A stretch of DNA of 64,000 bases from Mesorhizobium zhangyense (GTDB lineage: Bacteria > Pseudomonadota > Alphaproteobacteria > Rhizobiales > Rhizobiaceae). The notes under the pieces are model-generated. The model did not search any database, was not told the origin of the DNA, and saw nothing but the letters and a program-made list of their open reading frames with translations. The translations under genes and the position numbers were made by a program. Below, piece after piece: positions 44,496 to 52,949 of the stretch. Position 1 is the first letter of the stretch; each line of letters opens with the position of its first letter. The stretch covers positions 62,001 through 126,000 of the forward strand of contig NZ_JAAKZG010000007.1 of the NCBI RefSeq assembly GCF_011045115.1. Direction: 5' to 3'.

Positions 44496-45482
44496 CTACT
44501 TCTGAATGCAGGTGTCGACCGTGTCCTTGGTGCATTCGTCGAGGCCGGTGAAAACCGGATCTTCGACCGGCTTGCCGGCAATGAGATCCATCATCACCGT
44601 CGGTGCCTTGTAACCCATCTCGAACGGACGCTGGCCGACAAGTGCCGTGACAAGGCCTTCCTTGGCAATCGCCACTTCGTCGCCGATGGTGTCGGCCGCA
44701 CCGATGACGAATTCATTGCTGGCGATCTTGTCGGCCAATGGCTTGAACAGATCGCGATAGGGCTGCGGTGCCCCGAACAATGGCCAGCCGCCCATGATAC
44801 CGAAGGCATCCAGGTCAGGATTTGCAGCGAGGATGTCGGTCATGGCCTGGACGCCCTTGGCGCCATCGTCATTGGTGAAGACCGGGCAGCCTGCGACTTC
44901 CGTCCAGCCGCCTTCGCCCTTCAGTTCGGTCAGGCCCTTCTGGCCGGTGAGTGTATCGCGCATACCCTGGGCGCGGCGCAGGATGTTGTCGGCGCCCGGA
45001 TTGCCTTCGATCGTGCAGATCTTGCCGCCCTTCGGCTTGCCCTTCTTGATGTATTCGCCGATGCGCGCACCCATCAGGTAGTTGTCGGTGCCGAGATAGG
45101 TTTTGCGCAGTGCGGAATCTTCGGCGGCGAGATCGGCGTCGAGCGTCATGACCGGCACTGACGGATTGGCCGTCTTCAGGGTCTGGGCGATCAGCTTGGC
45201 GTTGGACGGCGAGATGGCAATCGCGGCGGTGTCCGCCTTGCCGAGCATGTCTTGCACGATCTGCGCCTCACCGGCCTCGTCCGAGGTCGATGCCGGACCG
45301 GTATAAAAACACTCATATTCCGCGTCCGCGTTTTCCTTGTTCCACTTCTGGCAGCCTTGGTTGATGGCCTCGAAGAATGGATTGTCCAGGCCTTTCACAA
45401 CGATGACGAGCTGTTTCTTGGCCAGCGCCTGTCCGGCACTGAGTGCCAGAACGGCAGTTGCGAGCAGTAATGCCTTCCTCAT
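44496..45482 (-). CDS. Sugar ABC importer substrate-binding protein (RbsB/FrcB-like)
   Basis: 328 residues with a Sec signal peptide (MRKALLLATAVLALSAGQALA). The mature part KKQLVIVVKGLDNPFFEAINQGCQKW is the Peripla_BP_4 family start. Three Cys pairs at GCQKW/EYECF, GKICT/AGCPV and the C-terminal DECTKDTVDTC could form periplasmic disulfides, more than usual for this family. It is transcribed away from the ATPase/permease pair at 46008, to which it is the evident partner. Confidence 0.9.
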   Translation of the reverse strand: MRKALLLATAVLALSAGQALAKKQLVIVVKGLDNPFFEAINQGCQKWNKENADAEYECFYTGPASTSDEAGEAQIVQDMLGKADTAAIAISPSNAKLIAQTLKTANPSVPVMTLDADLAAEDSALRKTYLGTDNYLMGARIGEYIKKGKPKGGKICTIEGNPGADNILRRAQGMRDTLTGQKGLTELKGEGGWTEVAGCPVFTNDDGAKGVQAMTDILAANPDLDAFGIMGGWPLFGAPQPYRDLFKPLADKIASNEFVIGAADTIGDEVAIAKEGLVTALVGQRPFEMGYKAPTVMMDLIAGKPVEDPVFTGLDECTKDTVDTCIQK

Positions 45483-45503
45483 TGGTTCCTCCCTTGAAAA
45501 AGA

Positions 45504-45520
45504 CGGACACCGCGTGTCCG
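45504..45520 (-). repeat. Hairpin in the leader of the sugar-binding-protein gene
   Basis: CGGACAC (45504-45510) and GTGTCCG (45514-45520) with a 3-nt loop, just upstream of the ribosome site on the minus strand. It may affect translation or message stability. Confidence 0.45.
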
Positions 45521-45806
45521 CTACTCAAAATCAAACCGGATGCCAGGCGATGCGACGATCTTTTCGAAAGCCCGCAGCACCAGGCTGAGCCGATAAGCAT
45601 TTCCAGATCGTATTAAGTCTGCCGGTACGGCCGGCATCTGATTTTCTTGCAAGCTTTGCAGTCGATGGGCGATGCGCTTGATATTCAGGTGGAGCCGAGG
45701 CTTGGAAATAACGCTCGCGCCTTGCCCAAGCGACGGCGACAAGCCTTGGCATGCTCTTCCTCGTATGGTCAGCTAATAACGGCGTGCTTCGCGCGTCAAC
45801 GGCTAT

Positions 45807-45817
45807 TTGTCCTACAA
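45807..45817. promoter_or_regulatory. TTGTC-type palindrome, site 2
   Basis: TTGTCCTACAA, within the longer dyad ATTTGT/ACAAAT (45805-45810, 45814-45819). Same TTGTCNNACAA pattern as site 1. Confidence 0.5.
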
Positions 45818-45845
45818 ATGAACTTTCTGCCTTACGCCCTTCGAT

Positions 45846-45856
45846 TTATCAGACAA
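45846..45856. promoter_or_regulatory. TTGTC-type palindrome, site 3
   Basis: TTATCAGACAA differs from site 1 by one base and lies 29 bp (about three helical turns) from site 2 measured between dyad centres (39 bp start to start). Confidence 0.4.
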
Positions 45857-46007
45857 TTGATTGACGCTGTGGCGCGGTTTTGCGTAAATGCACGCTATCG
45901 CCCACCTGGGAGGAGACCGGGAAAGCGAGATCGCGACGGCTCCGCGTCAAAGACCAGCCGCTTGACAGCGGTGGCGGGCCTGCAGGTTTCGGGAGGCTGG
46001 AAGGCGC

Positions 46008-46748
46008 GTGGCGGTTCTCGAACTGACCAACATTTCCAAACATTTCGGCGCCATCCAGGCGGTGAATGATGTTTCGTTTTCGATCGGGGCAGGCCAGGTG
46101 GTCGGCCTGATGGGCGACAACGGGGCCGGCAAGTCCACCCTGGTCAAGATGATTGCCGGAAATTTCCGGCCGAGCCACGGCACCATGCAACTGGACGGTG
46201 CCGAACTCATAATGCACAGGCCGATCGAAGCGCGACAGCATGGCATCGAGATCGTTCATCAGGATCTTGCGCTCTGCAACAACCTGACGGCAGCGGCCAA
46301 TGTCTTTCTCGGACGCGAACTGCGCCGCGGCGTCGGGCCTCTGCGCGTGCTCGACTACAAGGCGATGTACAGGCGCGCCGGGGAGATATTCCGGGAGCTC
46401 AAGTCCGAGACGCGTCCGCGCGATCTTGTCAGGCAGATGTCGGGTGGCCAGAGGCAGGCGGTGGCGATTGCGCGCACCATGCTGTCGGAAGCAAAGATCG
46501 TGCTGATGGACGAGCCGACGGCGGCCATTTCGGTGCGCCAGGTGGCGGAAGTGCTGAACCTGATCCGCCACCTGCGCGACCGAGGCATCGCTGTCGTTCT
46601 GATCAGCCATCGCATGCCGGACGTATTCGACGTTGCCGACCGGGTCATCGTCATGCGGCGCGGCCGGAAAGTTGCCGACAAGCAGATCGGGGCGAGTTCG
46701 CCTGAGGAAGTGACGGGACTTATCACCGGTGCCATCGAACAGGTGTGA
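46008..46748 (+). CDS. Sugar ABC importer ATPase, single-domain (FrcA-like)
   Basis: 246 residues from a GTG start. Walker A is GDNGAGKST, the Q-loop HQDLALC, the signature MSGGQRQAVAIARTM, Walker B IVLMDEPTAA and the switch His in LISHRMPD. Most sugar importers of this class carry a double ATPase of about 500 residues (as gguA here); FrcA-type subunits are single like this one and should dimerise. GGGAGG (45991-45996) lies somewhat far upstream; AAGG at 46001-46004 is nearer. Confidence 0.9.
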   Translation: MAVLELTNISKHFGAIQAVNDVSFSIGAGQVVGLMGDNGAGKSTLVKMIAGNFRPSHGTMQLDGAELIMHRPIEARQHGIEIVHQDLALCNNLTAAANVFLGRELRRGVGPLRVLDYKAMYRRAGEIFRELKSETRPRDLVRQMSGGQRQAVAIARTMLSEAKIVLMDEPTAAISVRQVAEVLNLIRHLRDRGIAVVLISHRMPDVFDVADRVIVMRRGRKVADKQIGASSPEEVTGLITGAIEQV

Positions 46749-46790
46749 TCGACGCTGTTCATGGGTCTCGGAAGGAAACGAAGGTCGACG

Positions 46791-47789
46791 ATGGCTATCA
46801 CCCTTGACCAGACGATTGGACAGAAGCAGCAGAGCTGGCTTGCGAAGATACTGGGCAGCCAGACTTTCTGGGTGCTGATCGCCGTCATACTGGCCTGTAT
46901 CTTCCTGTCTTTCGCCACCGACTCCTTCGCTACGACGAAGAACCTTTACAATATCACCCGCAACGTCACTTTCGTCGCAATCATCGCGCTCGGCATGACG
47001 CTGGTCATCATAACCGGCGGCATCGATCTGTCCGTCGGTTCCGTGCTTTGCCTGTGCAGCATGGTGCTGGCAGTCGTCATGCATGCCGGCTACAGCATTG
47101 AGGTTGGCATCGTGGCATCGATCGGCACGGCGCTTCTGATCGGGGCATTCAACGGGATATTGATCGCCTATCTCGGCTTTCCGCCATTCGTCGTCACGCT
47201 CGGCATGCTGTCGATCGCCCGCAGCCTGGCGATGGTTGCGTCCAACAATACCGTCGTCTTCGAGTTCGGACCCGATCACGACAAACTGCTGGCACTGGGT
47301 GGCGGTGCCTGGTTTTTCGGCATCGCCAATCCTGTCCTCTACATGATCGTTCTGGCACTCATCACCGGCTTCGTGCTGCGCTGGACCAGGTTCGGCCGCT
47401 ACGTTTTTGCTATCGGCGGCAACGAGCATGCCGCAACGCTTACCGGTGTTCCTGTGAAAAGGATCAAGGTTGCCGTCTACATGGTTTCAGCTCTGTCGGC
47501 AGGCATTGCCGGCATTATTCAAACGGGCTGGCTCGGCGCGGTAACCACCAATATCGGCGCCGGAATGGAACTGCAGGTCATCGCGGCCGCCGTTATCGGC
47601 GGCGCCAATCTGGCAGGGGGTGCCGGTACGGCTTTCGGCGCGCTCATCGGCGCGGCATTGATCGAGGTCATTCGCAACAGCCTTGGCCTGCTCGGCATCA
47701 ACGCCTTCTGGCAGGGCACCTTCATCGGCGGTGCCATCGTGTTTGCCGTTCTGTTCGATCGCATCCGCAACTTCCGGCAGAGCGAATAG
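46791..47789 (+). CDS. Sugar ABC importer permease (FrcC/RbsC-like)
   Basis: 332 residues with about ten hydrophobic segments. GMTLVIITGGIDLSVGSVL and IGGNEHAATLTGVPVKRIKV are signature parts of ribose/fructose-type permeases. The ATG at 46791 follows GAAGG; an in-frame ATG at 46761 has no ribosome site. It lies 42 nt after the ATPase gene and ends 2 nt from the stop of the convergent dehydrogenase, leaving no room for a separate terminator. Confidence 0.92.
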   Translation: MAITLDQTIGQKQQSWLAKILGSQTFWVLIAVILACIFLSFATDSFATTKNLYNITRNVTFVAIIALGMTLVIITGGIDLSVGSVLCLCSMVLAVVMHAGYSIEVGIVASIGTALLIGAFNGILIAYLGFPPFVVTLGMLSIARSLAMVASNNTVVFEFGPDHDKLLALGGGAWFFGIANPVLYMIVLALITGFVLRWTRFGRYVFAIGGNEHAATLTGVPVKRIKVAVYMVSALSAGIAGIIQTGWLGAVTTNIGAGMELQVIAAAVIGGANLAGGAGTAFGALIGAALIEVIRNSLGLLGINAFWQGTFIGGAIVFAVLFDRIRNFRQSE

Positions 47790-47791
47790 CC

Positions 47792-48823
47792 TCAGTTCTT
47801 ATCGACCGGTTTCGAGCGCATGCGCGAAACGGTCTCGCGTTCCGCCCGCTTGCTGCGCATCGGCGGCAGCCCACGGTCGACAAGATCCATGTCTTCCAGC
47901 ACCATGTCACCCATGCGGGTGAAAGCGATATCGAGCGCGCCGGCGCGATGGGCGGAGCGGAGGAAGCCGGGCAGCGAGCGGACAGGATGGTCCCTGGCCA
48001 GCGGCTCCTCGGGAAAGACATCGCTGGCAGCCACGATATGGCCGCTTCGCACTGTTTCCATCAGCGCAGGAAAATCGACAACGCCAGCACGGCTGAGCAG
48101 AATGAAAGCCGCACCCGGCCGCATCGAGGCGAAAGCATCCTTGCCGAGAAACCCTTCGTTCTCGCTGGTCACGGAGGCGACGACGAAAACGAAATCGCTC
48201 TGCGAAAGCACCTCACTCAGCGAAGCCGGTTGAACGCCATGTTCGATAAGGATCGATGGCGGCATCCAGGGGTCGAAAACCTTTATGCGCGTCCTGAAGC
48301 CGGACAGCACCCGGTTGAGCGCCTTGCCGAGATCGCCGAAGCCGATGATGCCGACATCCGATCCCGAGAGCAGCCGCGCCTTTCTGTTGCCGTCGCCACC
48401 CCAGAGCTCCTTGCCTGCACGAAAGTCGATATCCGAATCGACGATACCGCGGGCAAGATTCAGCGCCAGCGCCAGACCCAGTTCCGCTACCGGCTCGGCA
48501 AAAACCGCGCCGGTCGTCACGACATGGATGCCCCGCTCGAACAGAAATTCATAGGGCATATTGTTGAACAGGTTGCTCTCGACATTGAAGATGCATCGCA
48601 GGGAACGCATTTTCTCCAACGTCTGCCGTGACAATGGCGGCTGGCCAACGATGTAGCGCGCCTGTTCCAGAATGGCATCCGGCAGGCGATCGACTTGCAC
48701 CGCCTCGACCTCGAAGATTTCGTAGCGGTCGCCGAAAATCTTCCGCGCCGACGGCGTGAAGATCAGGTCGAGCGTACGTGGTTCGGGCGCGCTGATGACC
48801 AGTGGCCGTTTGCTGTCAGACAT
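47792..48823 (-). CDS. D-isomer-specific 2-hydroxyacid dehydrogenase
   Basis: 343 residues. The NAD site is GIIGFGDLGKAL, catalytic Arg in LSRAGVVD, Glu in DVFPEEPL and His in SAHRAGAL, so the active site is complete. Relatives reduce glyoxylate/hydroxypyruvate or oxidise D-2-hydroxyacids. The string SAHRAGA in place of the usual TPHIAG marks a subgroup of hydroxyacid dehydrogenases next to sugar importers. It is convergent with the permease and probably acts on the metabolite of the same pathway. Confidence 0.9.
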   Translation of the reverse strand: MSDSKRPLVISAPEPRTLDLIFTPSARKIFGDRYEIFEVEAVQVDRLPDAILEQARYIVGQPPLSRQTLEKMRSLRCIFNVESNLFNNMPYEFLFERGIHVVTTGAVFAEPVAELGLALALNLARGIVDSDIDFRAGKELWGGDGNRKARLLSGSDVGIIGFGDLGKALNRVLSGFRTRIKVFDPWMPPSILIEHGVQPASLSEVLSQSDFVFVVASVTSENEGFLGKDAFASMRPGAAFILLSRAGVVDFPALMETVRSGHIVAASDVFPEEPLARDHPVRSLPGFLRSAHRAGALDIAFTRMGDMVLEDMDLVDRGLPPMRSKRAERETVSRMRSKPVDKN

Positions 48824-48966
48824 GATCCTCCTCCCGGCGAAATCAGGTTACGCCTTTCCATGTTTCAGTGTTGTATCAGCTGTGTGCATTGAAAACATGC
48901 CTCCCTGGGAGGGGAGCAGATCCTCCGGTGTGTCGCGGTGGCTGACAAGCTGATCAGATACGGTAT
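48824..48966. other. Intergenic stretch upstream of the hydroxyacid dehydrogenase
   Basis: 143 nt upstream of the minus-strand dehydrogenase with no gene; together with the transposon remnant it fills 48824-49181. A short CCTCCC/GGGAGG dyad near 48901 is the only structure seen. Confidence 0.3.
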
Positions 48967-49134
48967 TCAGGCAACTAGGCTTTCAAACTGCCCGGCGAGC
49001 GATGGCGCCGGATTGTAGGCGTACCTCGCCTGTCGAAGGCTGAGGTTGTACGCCAGATACCAGCGTACGCACAGGATCACCGAACGGTTGAGATGGCGGC
49101 CTGAAACATGAATACGCTTCTCTGAAAGGGAGGA
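48967..49134 (-). pseudogene. Decayed IS6-family (IS26-like) transposase, N-terminal fragment
   Basis: On the minus strand the codons at 49033-49101 read GRHLNRSVILCVRWYL then AYNLSLR, matching the start of IS6-family transposases (IS26: GRHFQRDIILWAVRWYCKYG). The match stops after SLR; the remaining frame to the stop at 48967 is unrelated and the DDE core is absent. A one-base indel just before GRH seems to have broken the link to the likely start ATG near 49109. Confidence 0.7.
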
Positions 49135-49179
49135 ACTCTAATGCCTTAGCCAAGGTTGAAAATGGTTTGCGACAAAGCC
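49033..49179 (-). mobile_element. IS6-family element remnant with left terminal repeat
   Basis: The minus strand from 49179 reads GGCTTTGTCGCAAACC (49179 down to 49164), like IS6-family terminal repeats (GGCTCTGTTGCAAA type), about 70 nt before the transposase start. The repeat ends 2 nt from the argE stop codon. The right end is not certain; GGCTTTCAAAC at 48978-48988 is a poor candidate. Confidence 0.65.
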
Positions 49180-49181
49180 TT

Positions 49182-50339
49182 CTAAAGTCCGCCTTCGACG
49201 AGCCTTTCCAGAAGCTTGTCCAGCATGTCGTCGCAGCGGTCCATCTGCTCGATGCTGACGAACTCGTCCGGCTTATGACCTTGCGCCATGGAGCCAGGCC
49301 CGCAGACCACGGTCGGTGTGCCAAGATCGCGGCTGAACAGCCCGCCTTCCGTGCCGAATGCCACCTTGATCGTGCCGTTTGCACCGGTGAGCGATTTCAC
49401 GAAGGCGACAGCCTTTGAATCCGTCGGCGTATCGAGGCCCGGATAGGTGTTGAAGATGTTGATGTCGATCGCCGCCTCCGGCGCGATTGCGGAGGCTTCG
49501 GAAACGATGCGCTCTGCGCCGCCTTTGATGCGATCCAGAATTTCGTTCGGATCGTCAGCCGCGACGTTGCGGATTTCGAAGTCGATCTGGCAAAGATTGG
49601 GAACGATGTTCAGCGCGACGCCGGCGTTCATCTTGCCCACGTGAACGGTCGAATAGGAGATATCGTAGTCGCCATCGCGCGCGCCTTCTTCGACAAGCCG
49701 CGCCTGCTCGTTGCGCAGAACATCCACGAAGTCGCATCCGAGATGAATGGCGTTCAGCGCCAGCGGGGCGAGTGCCGAGTGGCCCTCACGGCCCGTGCAG
49801 ATCGCGCGCGCGCCGACTTTGCCCTTGTGGCCGGTGGCGACCTGCATATTCGTCGGTTCGCCGATGATGCACAAAAGCGGCTTTTGGGGTGCTGCTTTCA
49901 GCATGTCGATGAGGCTGTGCACGCCAAGGCAACCAAGTTCTTCATCATAGGACAAGGCCAGATGCAGCGGTGTTGCCAGCTTGACCTTCGATGCCTTGAC
50001 GCACGCAGCGATGGCTGCAGCAACGAAGCCCTTCATGTCTGCCGTGCCGCGTCCATAGAGACGCCCGTCGCCTTCGGTCATCTCGAAGGGCGGCTTTGTC
50101 CAGTTCTGCCCGTCTATGGGAACGACGTCGGTGTGACCGGAAAGCATGATGCCCGGGACGTCGTCCGGTCCGACCGTCGCGTAGAGGTTAGCCTTGGTGC
50201 CATCGTCATTGGTGATGATCGTGGAGGCTATACCATGCGTATCCAGCAATTCGGCGACGAAGTTGATGAGGTCCAGATTGGAATCCCGGCTGACGGTCGG
50301 GAAGCCGATCAGTTTCTCCAAAATTTGAATGCTGTTCAT
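49182..50339 (-). CDS. argE: Acetylornithine deacetylase (M20 peptidase family)
   Basis: 385 residues from MNSIQILEKLIGFPTVSRDSN; an in-frame start at 50378 is less likely. Metal ligands and catalytic residues are all seen: SGHTDVVP (His, Asp), GRGTADMKG (bridging Asp), YDEELGCLG (catalytic Glu and ligand Glu), GEPT, and the C-terminal His in AQGHKPDEF. It removes acetyl from N-acetylornithine in arginine synthesis; in rhizobia such genes can also serve related N-acyl substrates. The stop codon lies 2 nt from the IS6 terminal repeat, so the last residues may have been set by that insertion. Confidence 0.9.
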   Translation of the reverse strand: MNSIQILEKLIGFPTVSRDSNLDLINFVAELLDTHGIASTIITNDDGTKANLYATVGPDDVPGIMLSGHTDVVPIDGQNWTKPPFEMTEGDGRLYGRGTADMKGFVAAAIAACVKASKVKLATPLHLALSYDEELGCLGVHSLIDMLKAAPQKPLLCIIGEPTNMQVATGHKGKVGARAICTGREGHSALAPLALNAIHLGCDFVDVLRNEQARLVEEGARDGDYDISYSTVHVGKMNAGVALNIVPNLCQIDFEIRNVAADDPNEILDRIKGGAERIVSEASAIAPEAAIDINIFNTYPGLDTPTDSKAVAFVKSLTGANGTIKVAFGTEGGLFSRDLGTPTVVCGPGSMAQGHKPDEFVSIEQMDRCDDMLDKLLERLVEGGL

Positions 50340-50597
50340 GCGTGGAAATCTCACTTTTCGATCGCGCCTATCTAGCACGATGCGATCGTTCCTCTAAAGG
50401 CGCATTTGCTTCATTACGGCATCGAAACTTACGATCCCGGCCCGGTTTCGACGATTAGGCGGTTCCTAACCGGTGCGGAAGAAATCTCTAGTTTCACGCC
50501 GCACGCCTCACCATAAGAGTAAGGAAATTGATCCAACCCAACGGCCTCGTGCCAGACCGCATATTGCTCGAACAGCGGTTTCAGGAAGGGAAAATAG

Positions 50598-52667
50598 ATG
50601 CGTGATCCCCGCTACGACGTTCTGTTCGAGCCCATGAAGATCGGGCCGGTCACGGCAAAGAACCGCTTCTACCAGGTTCCGCATTGCAATGGCGGCGGTT
50701 ATCGCGATCCCTCCGCTGCGGCCGAGATGCGCCGCATAAAATCCGAGGGTGGCTGGGGTGTCATCTTCACCGAACAGACCGAGATGCATCATACCTCGGA
50801 GATCACTCCGTTCATCGAACTGAGATTGTGGGACGACGCCGATATTCCCATGCTGGCGAAGATGGCCAAGGCGATGAAGCAATATGGCGCGCTGGCTGGC
50901 ATTCAGCTGGCCTATTCGGGGATCAACGGACCGAACCTCTATACGAAAGAAGTGCCGCGCGGGCCTAGCGCCTTGCCGATCCGCACCTTCACCAACGATC
51001 CGGTGCAGGCGCGCGCCATGGACAAGCAGGATATCCGCGATCTGCGCCGCTGGCACCGCAACGCCTTCAAGCGCGCTAAGCAGGCCGGGTTCGATCTGGT
51101 CTGCCTCTACGGTGCGCATGGGTTCGGCATCATCCAGCATTTCCTGTCGACCGCTACCAACCAGCGCACCGACGAATATGGCGGTTCGCTGGAGAACCGC
51201 TCGCGCCTGATGCGCGAACTGATCGAGGAAGGACGCGACGCCATTGGCGACACCTGCGGCCTCACCTTGCGGCTTTCGCTCGATGAGATGATCGGCGACC
51301 TCGGCTTTGCGAATTCCGAAGTGCGCGACATGATCGAAATGCATGCCGATCTGCCCGACCTCTGGGATCTCGCTCATGGGGCGTGGGAAGATTGCTCCGG
51401 CCCCTCGCGGTTCAAGGGGGAAGCCGCTCAGGAAGACCTTGTCTCCGGCATCAAAAAGCTGACTTCGAAGCCGGTAGTCGGTGTCGGCCGCTTCACGTCT
51501 CCCGATGTGATGGTGAAGATGATCAAGTCGGGCACGCTCGACTTCATCGGTTGCGCGCGTCCTTCGATTGCCGACCCTTTTCTGCCGAGAAAGGTGGAGG
51601 AGGGCCGCATTGAGGACATTCGTGAATGCATCGGCTGCAACATCTGCATCACCGGCGACATGACGATGTCGATCTCGCGCTGCACGCAGAACCCGACTTT
51701 CATGGAAGAATGGCGCAAGGGATGGCACCCGGAGCGCATGCAGGCCAAAGGTCCCAGCGAAAGCGTGCTGATCGTCGGAGCCGGCCCTGCTGGGCTTGAA
51801 GCGGCGCGCGCGCTGGGCTTGCGCGGTTATCAGGTGGCGGTTGCCGAGGCGGGCACCGAGCTTGGCGGCCGTGTGGCACGAGAATGCCGTCTGCCCGGGT
51901 TGTCTGCCTGGGGCCGTGTGCGCGACTATCGCCAGTACCAACTCAGCCAGATGCCGAATGTCGATATCTACTTCGAAAGCCGGCTTTCGGCCGACGACAT
52001 TCTGGGTTTCGGATTTGACAATGTGGCCATTGCGACCGGGTCTGCATGGCGGCGTGATGGCGTGGCGCGGGCGCATGTCGTGCCGATGCCGATGGCCCCG
52101 GACATGCCTGTCTATACGCCCGACGATCTGATGGACGGCAAGGTGCCTACGGGAAATGTCGTGCTCTTCGATGACGACCACTATTATGTGGGTGGCGTTC
52201 TCGCCGAACTTATGGCGCGCCAGGGCGTGAGGGTGACGTTGGTCACGCCATCCGCCTATGTGTCGGACTGGACGCGCAACACGCTGGAGCAAGGCGCCAT
52301 TCATCGCCGGCTGGCTGATCTCGGCGTTGAAATCGTTCTGAACAGGACCGTTACGCGCATTGTTTCGGGCGGCGTCGCAACCGCCTGTACCTATACGGGC
52401 GCGGAGCGCGATATCGAGTCCGATGCGGTCGTGCTGGTCACGTCCCGCCAGCAGGACGATGGAATATGGCGCGAGCTTCAGGCGCGGCGCGAAGAGTGGG
52501 CCGGCAATGGCATTCATTCGATCAAGGTGATCGGCGATGCAGAAGCACCGGGTCCGATCGCCTGGGCAACCTATGCAGGTCATCGATATGCGCGTGAGCT
52601 GGACGAGGCAGACATCGGCGACGCGCTGCCATTCCGCCGGGAGATCACAGCCCTCGCTTTGGATTAG
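50598..52667 (+). CDS. Trimethylamine-dehydrogenase-like FMN/4Fe-4S/NAD(P)-binding oxidoreductase
   Basis: 689 residues. An Old Yellow Enzyme-type FMN barrel (about 1-340) is followed by a 4Fe-4S cluster with Cys344, 347, 350 and 362, almost the numbering of trimethylamine dehydrogenase, and two nucleotide-binding domains (VLIVGAGPAGLEAARALG at about 392, and about 510-690). GDMTMSISRCTQNPTFMEEW and KGWHPERM are typical of the dimethylamine/trimethylamine, dimethylglycine (DgcA) and N-methylproline demethylase group. It oxidatively demethylates a methylated amine; the exact substrate is open. The 258 nt upstream contain no gene. Confidence 0.9.
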   Translation: MRDPRYDVLFEPMKIGPVTAKNRFYQVPHCNGGGYRDPSAAAEMRRIKSEGGWGVIFTEQTEMHHTSEITPFIELRLWDDADIPMLAKMAKAMKQYGALAGIQLAYSGINGPNLYTKEVPRGPSALPIRTFTNDPVQARAMDKQDIRDLRRWHRNAFKRAKQAGFDLVCLYGAHGFGIIQHFLSTATNQRTDEYGGSLENRSRLMRELIEEGRDAIGDTCGLTLRLSLDEMIGDLGFANSEVRDMIEMHADLPDLWDLAHGAWEDCSGPSRFKGEAAQEDLVSGIKKLTSKPVVGVGRFTSPDVMVKMIKSGTLDFIGCARPSIADPFLPRKVEEGRIEDIRECIGCNICITGDMTMSISRCTQNPTFMEEWRKGWHPERMQAKGPSESVLIVGAGPAGLEAARALGLRGYQVAVAEAGTELGGRVARECRLPGLSAWGRVRDYRQYQLSQMPNVDIYFESRLSADDILGFGFDNVAIATGSAWRRDGVARAHVVPMPMAPDMPVYTPDDLMDGKVPTGNVVLFDDDHYYVGGVLAELMARQGVRVTLVTPSAYVSDWTRNTLEQGAIHRRLADLGVEIVLNRTVTRIVSGGVATACTYTGAERDIESDAVVLVTSRQQDDGIWRELQARREEWAGNGIHSIKVIGDAEAPGPIAWATYAGHRYARELDEADIGDALPFRREITALALD

Positions 52668-52949
52668 GAAAATTGGCCTGTCGTTCTGGTGCGTGACACG
52701 CAGACCGGCCCACTGCGCTGTTGATTCCAGCGAAAACTCTCGGTGGAAATGCTGGATCGATTCTCAGTGAAACGTTTGGCCCGCCCATTTGAAGGATAGC
52801 ACAGGCTAACGCTGATCAGTTGGCCGAGGTTCTTTTCGATCTCTATAACTTGATACGGTAATCTCTCTTACAGTATGATCAATTTAATTATAGCAAGAGG
52901 CCGTGATGCCGGGTGATTCCCCAGCCGCGTCGTTGCCGAAGAGGTGTGC

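Larger units (their letters stand above)
45483..46007. promoter_or_regulatory. 525-nt divergent control region of the FrcBCA-like importer
   Basis: No gene is supported here. It holds the hairpin at 45504-45520, TTGTC-type sites at 45807-45817 and 45846-45856, and a weak promoter candidate TTGACG (45861-45866) with GTAAAT (45884-45889), 17-nt spacer, toward the ATPase gene. The two palindromes lie directly upstream of that candidate. Confidence 0.45.

Noticed and set aside
45647-46069. A 140-codon plus-strand frame in the control region before the sugar ATPase
   Set aside because: No motif or ribosome site, it overlaps the ATPase start, and the region carries operator-like palindromes.
50508-52583. 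A 691-codon open frame antisense to the TMADH-like gene
   Set aside because: Long antisense frames are common in GC-rich DNA. It has no domain motif, and the sense frame carries a full set of cofactor motifs.
52801-52862. Short plus-strand reading ending in LAEVLFDLYNLIR as a gene remnant
   Set aside because: Too short and without a family I can name; not enough to call a pseudogene.
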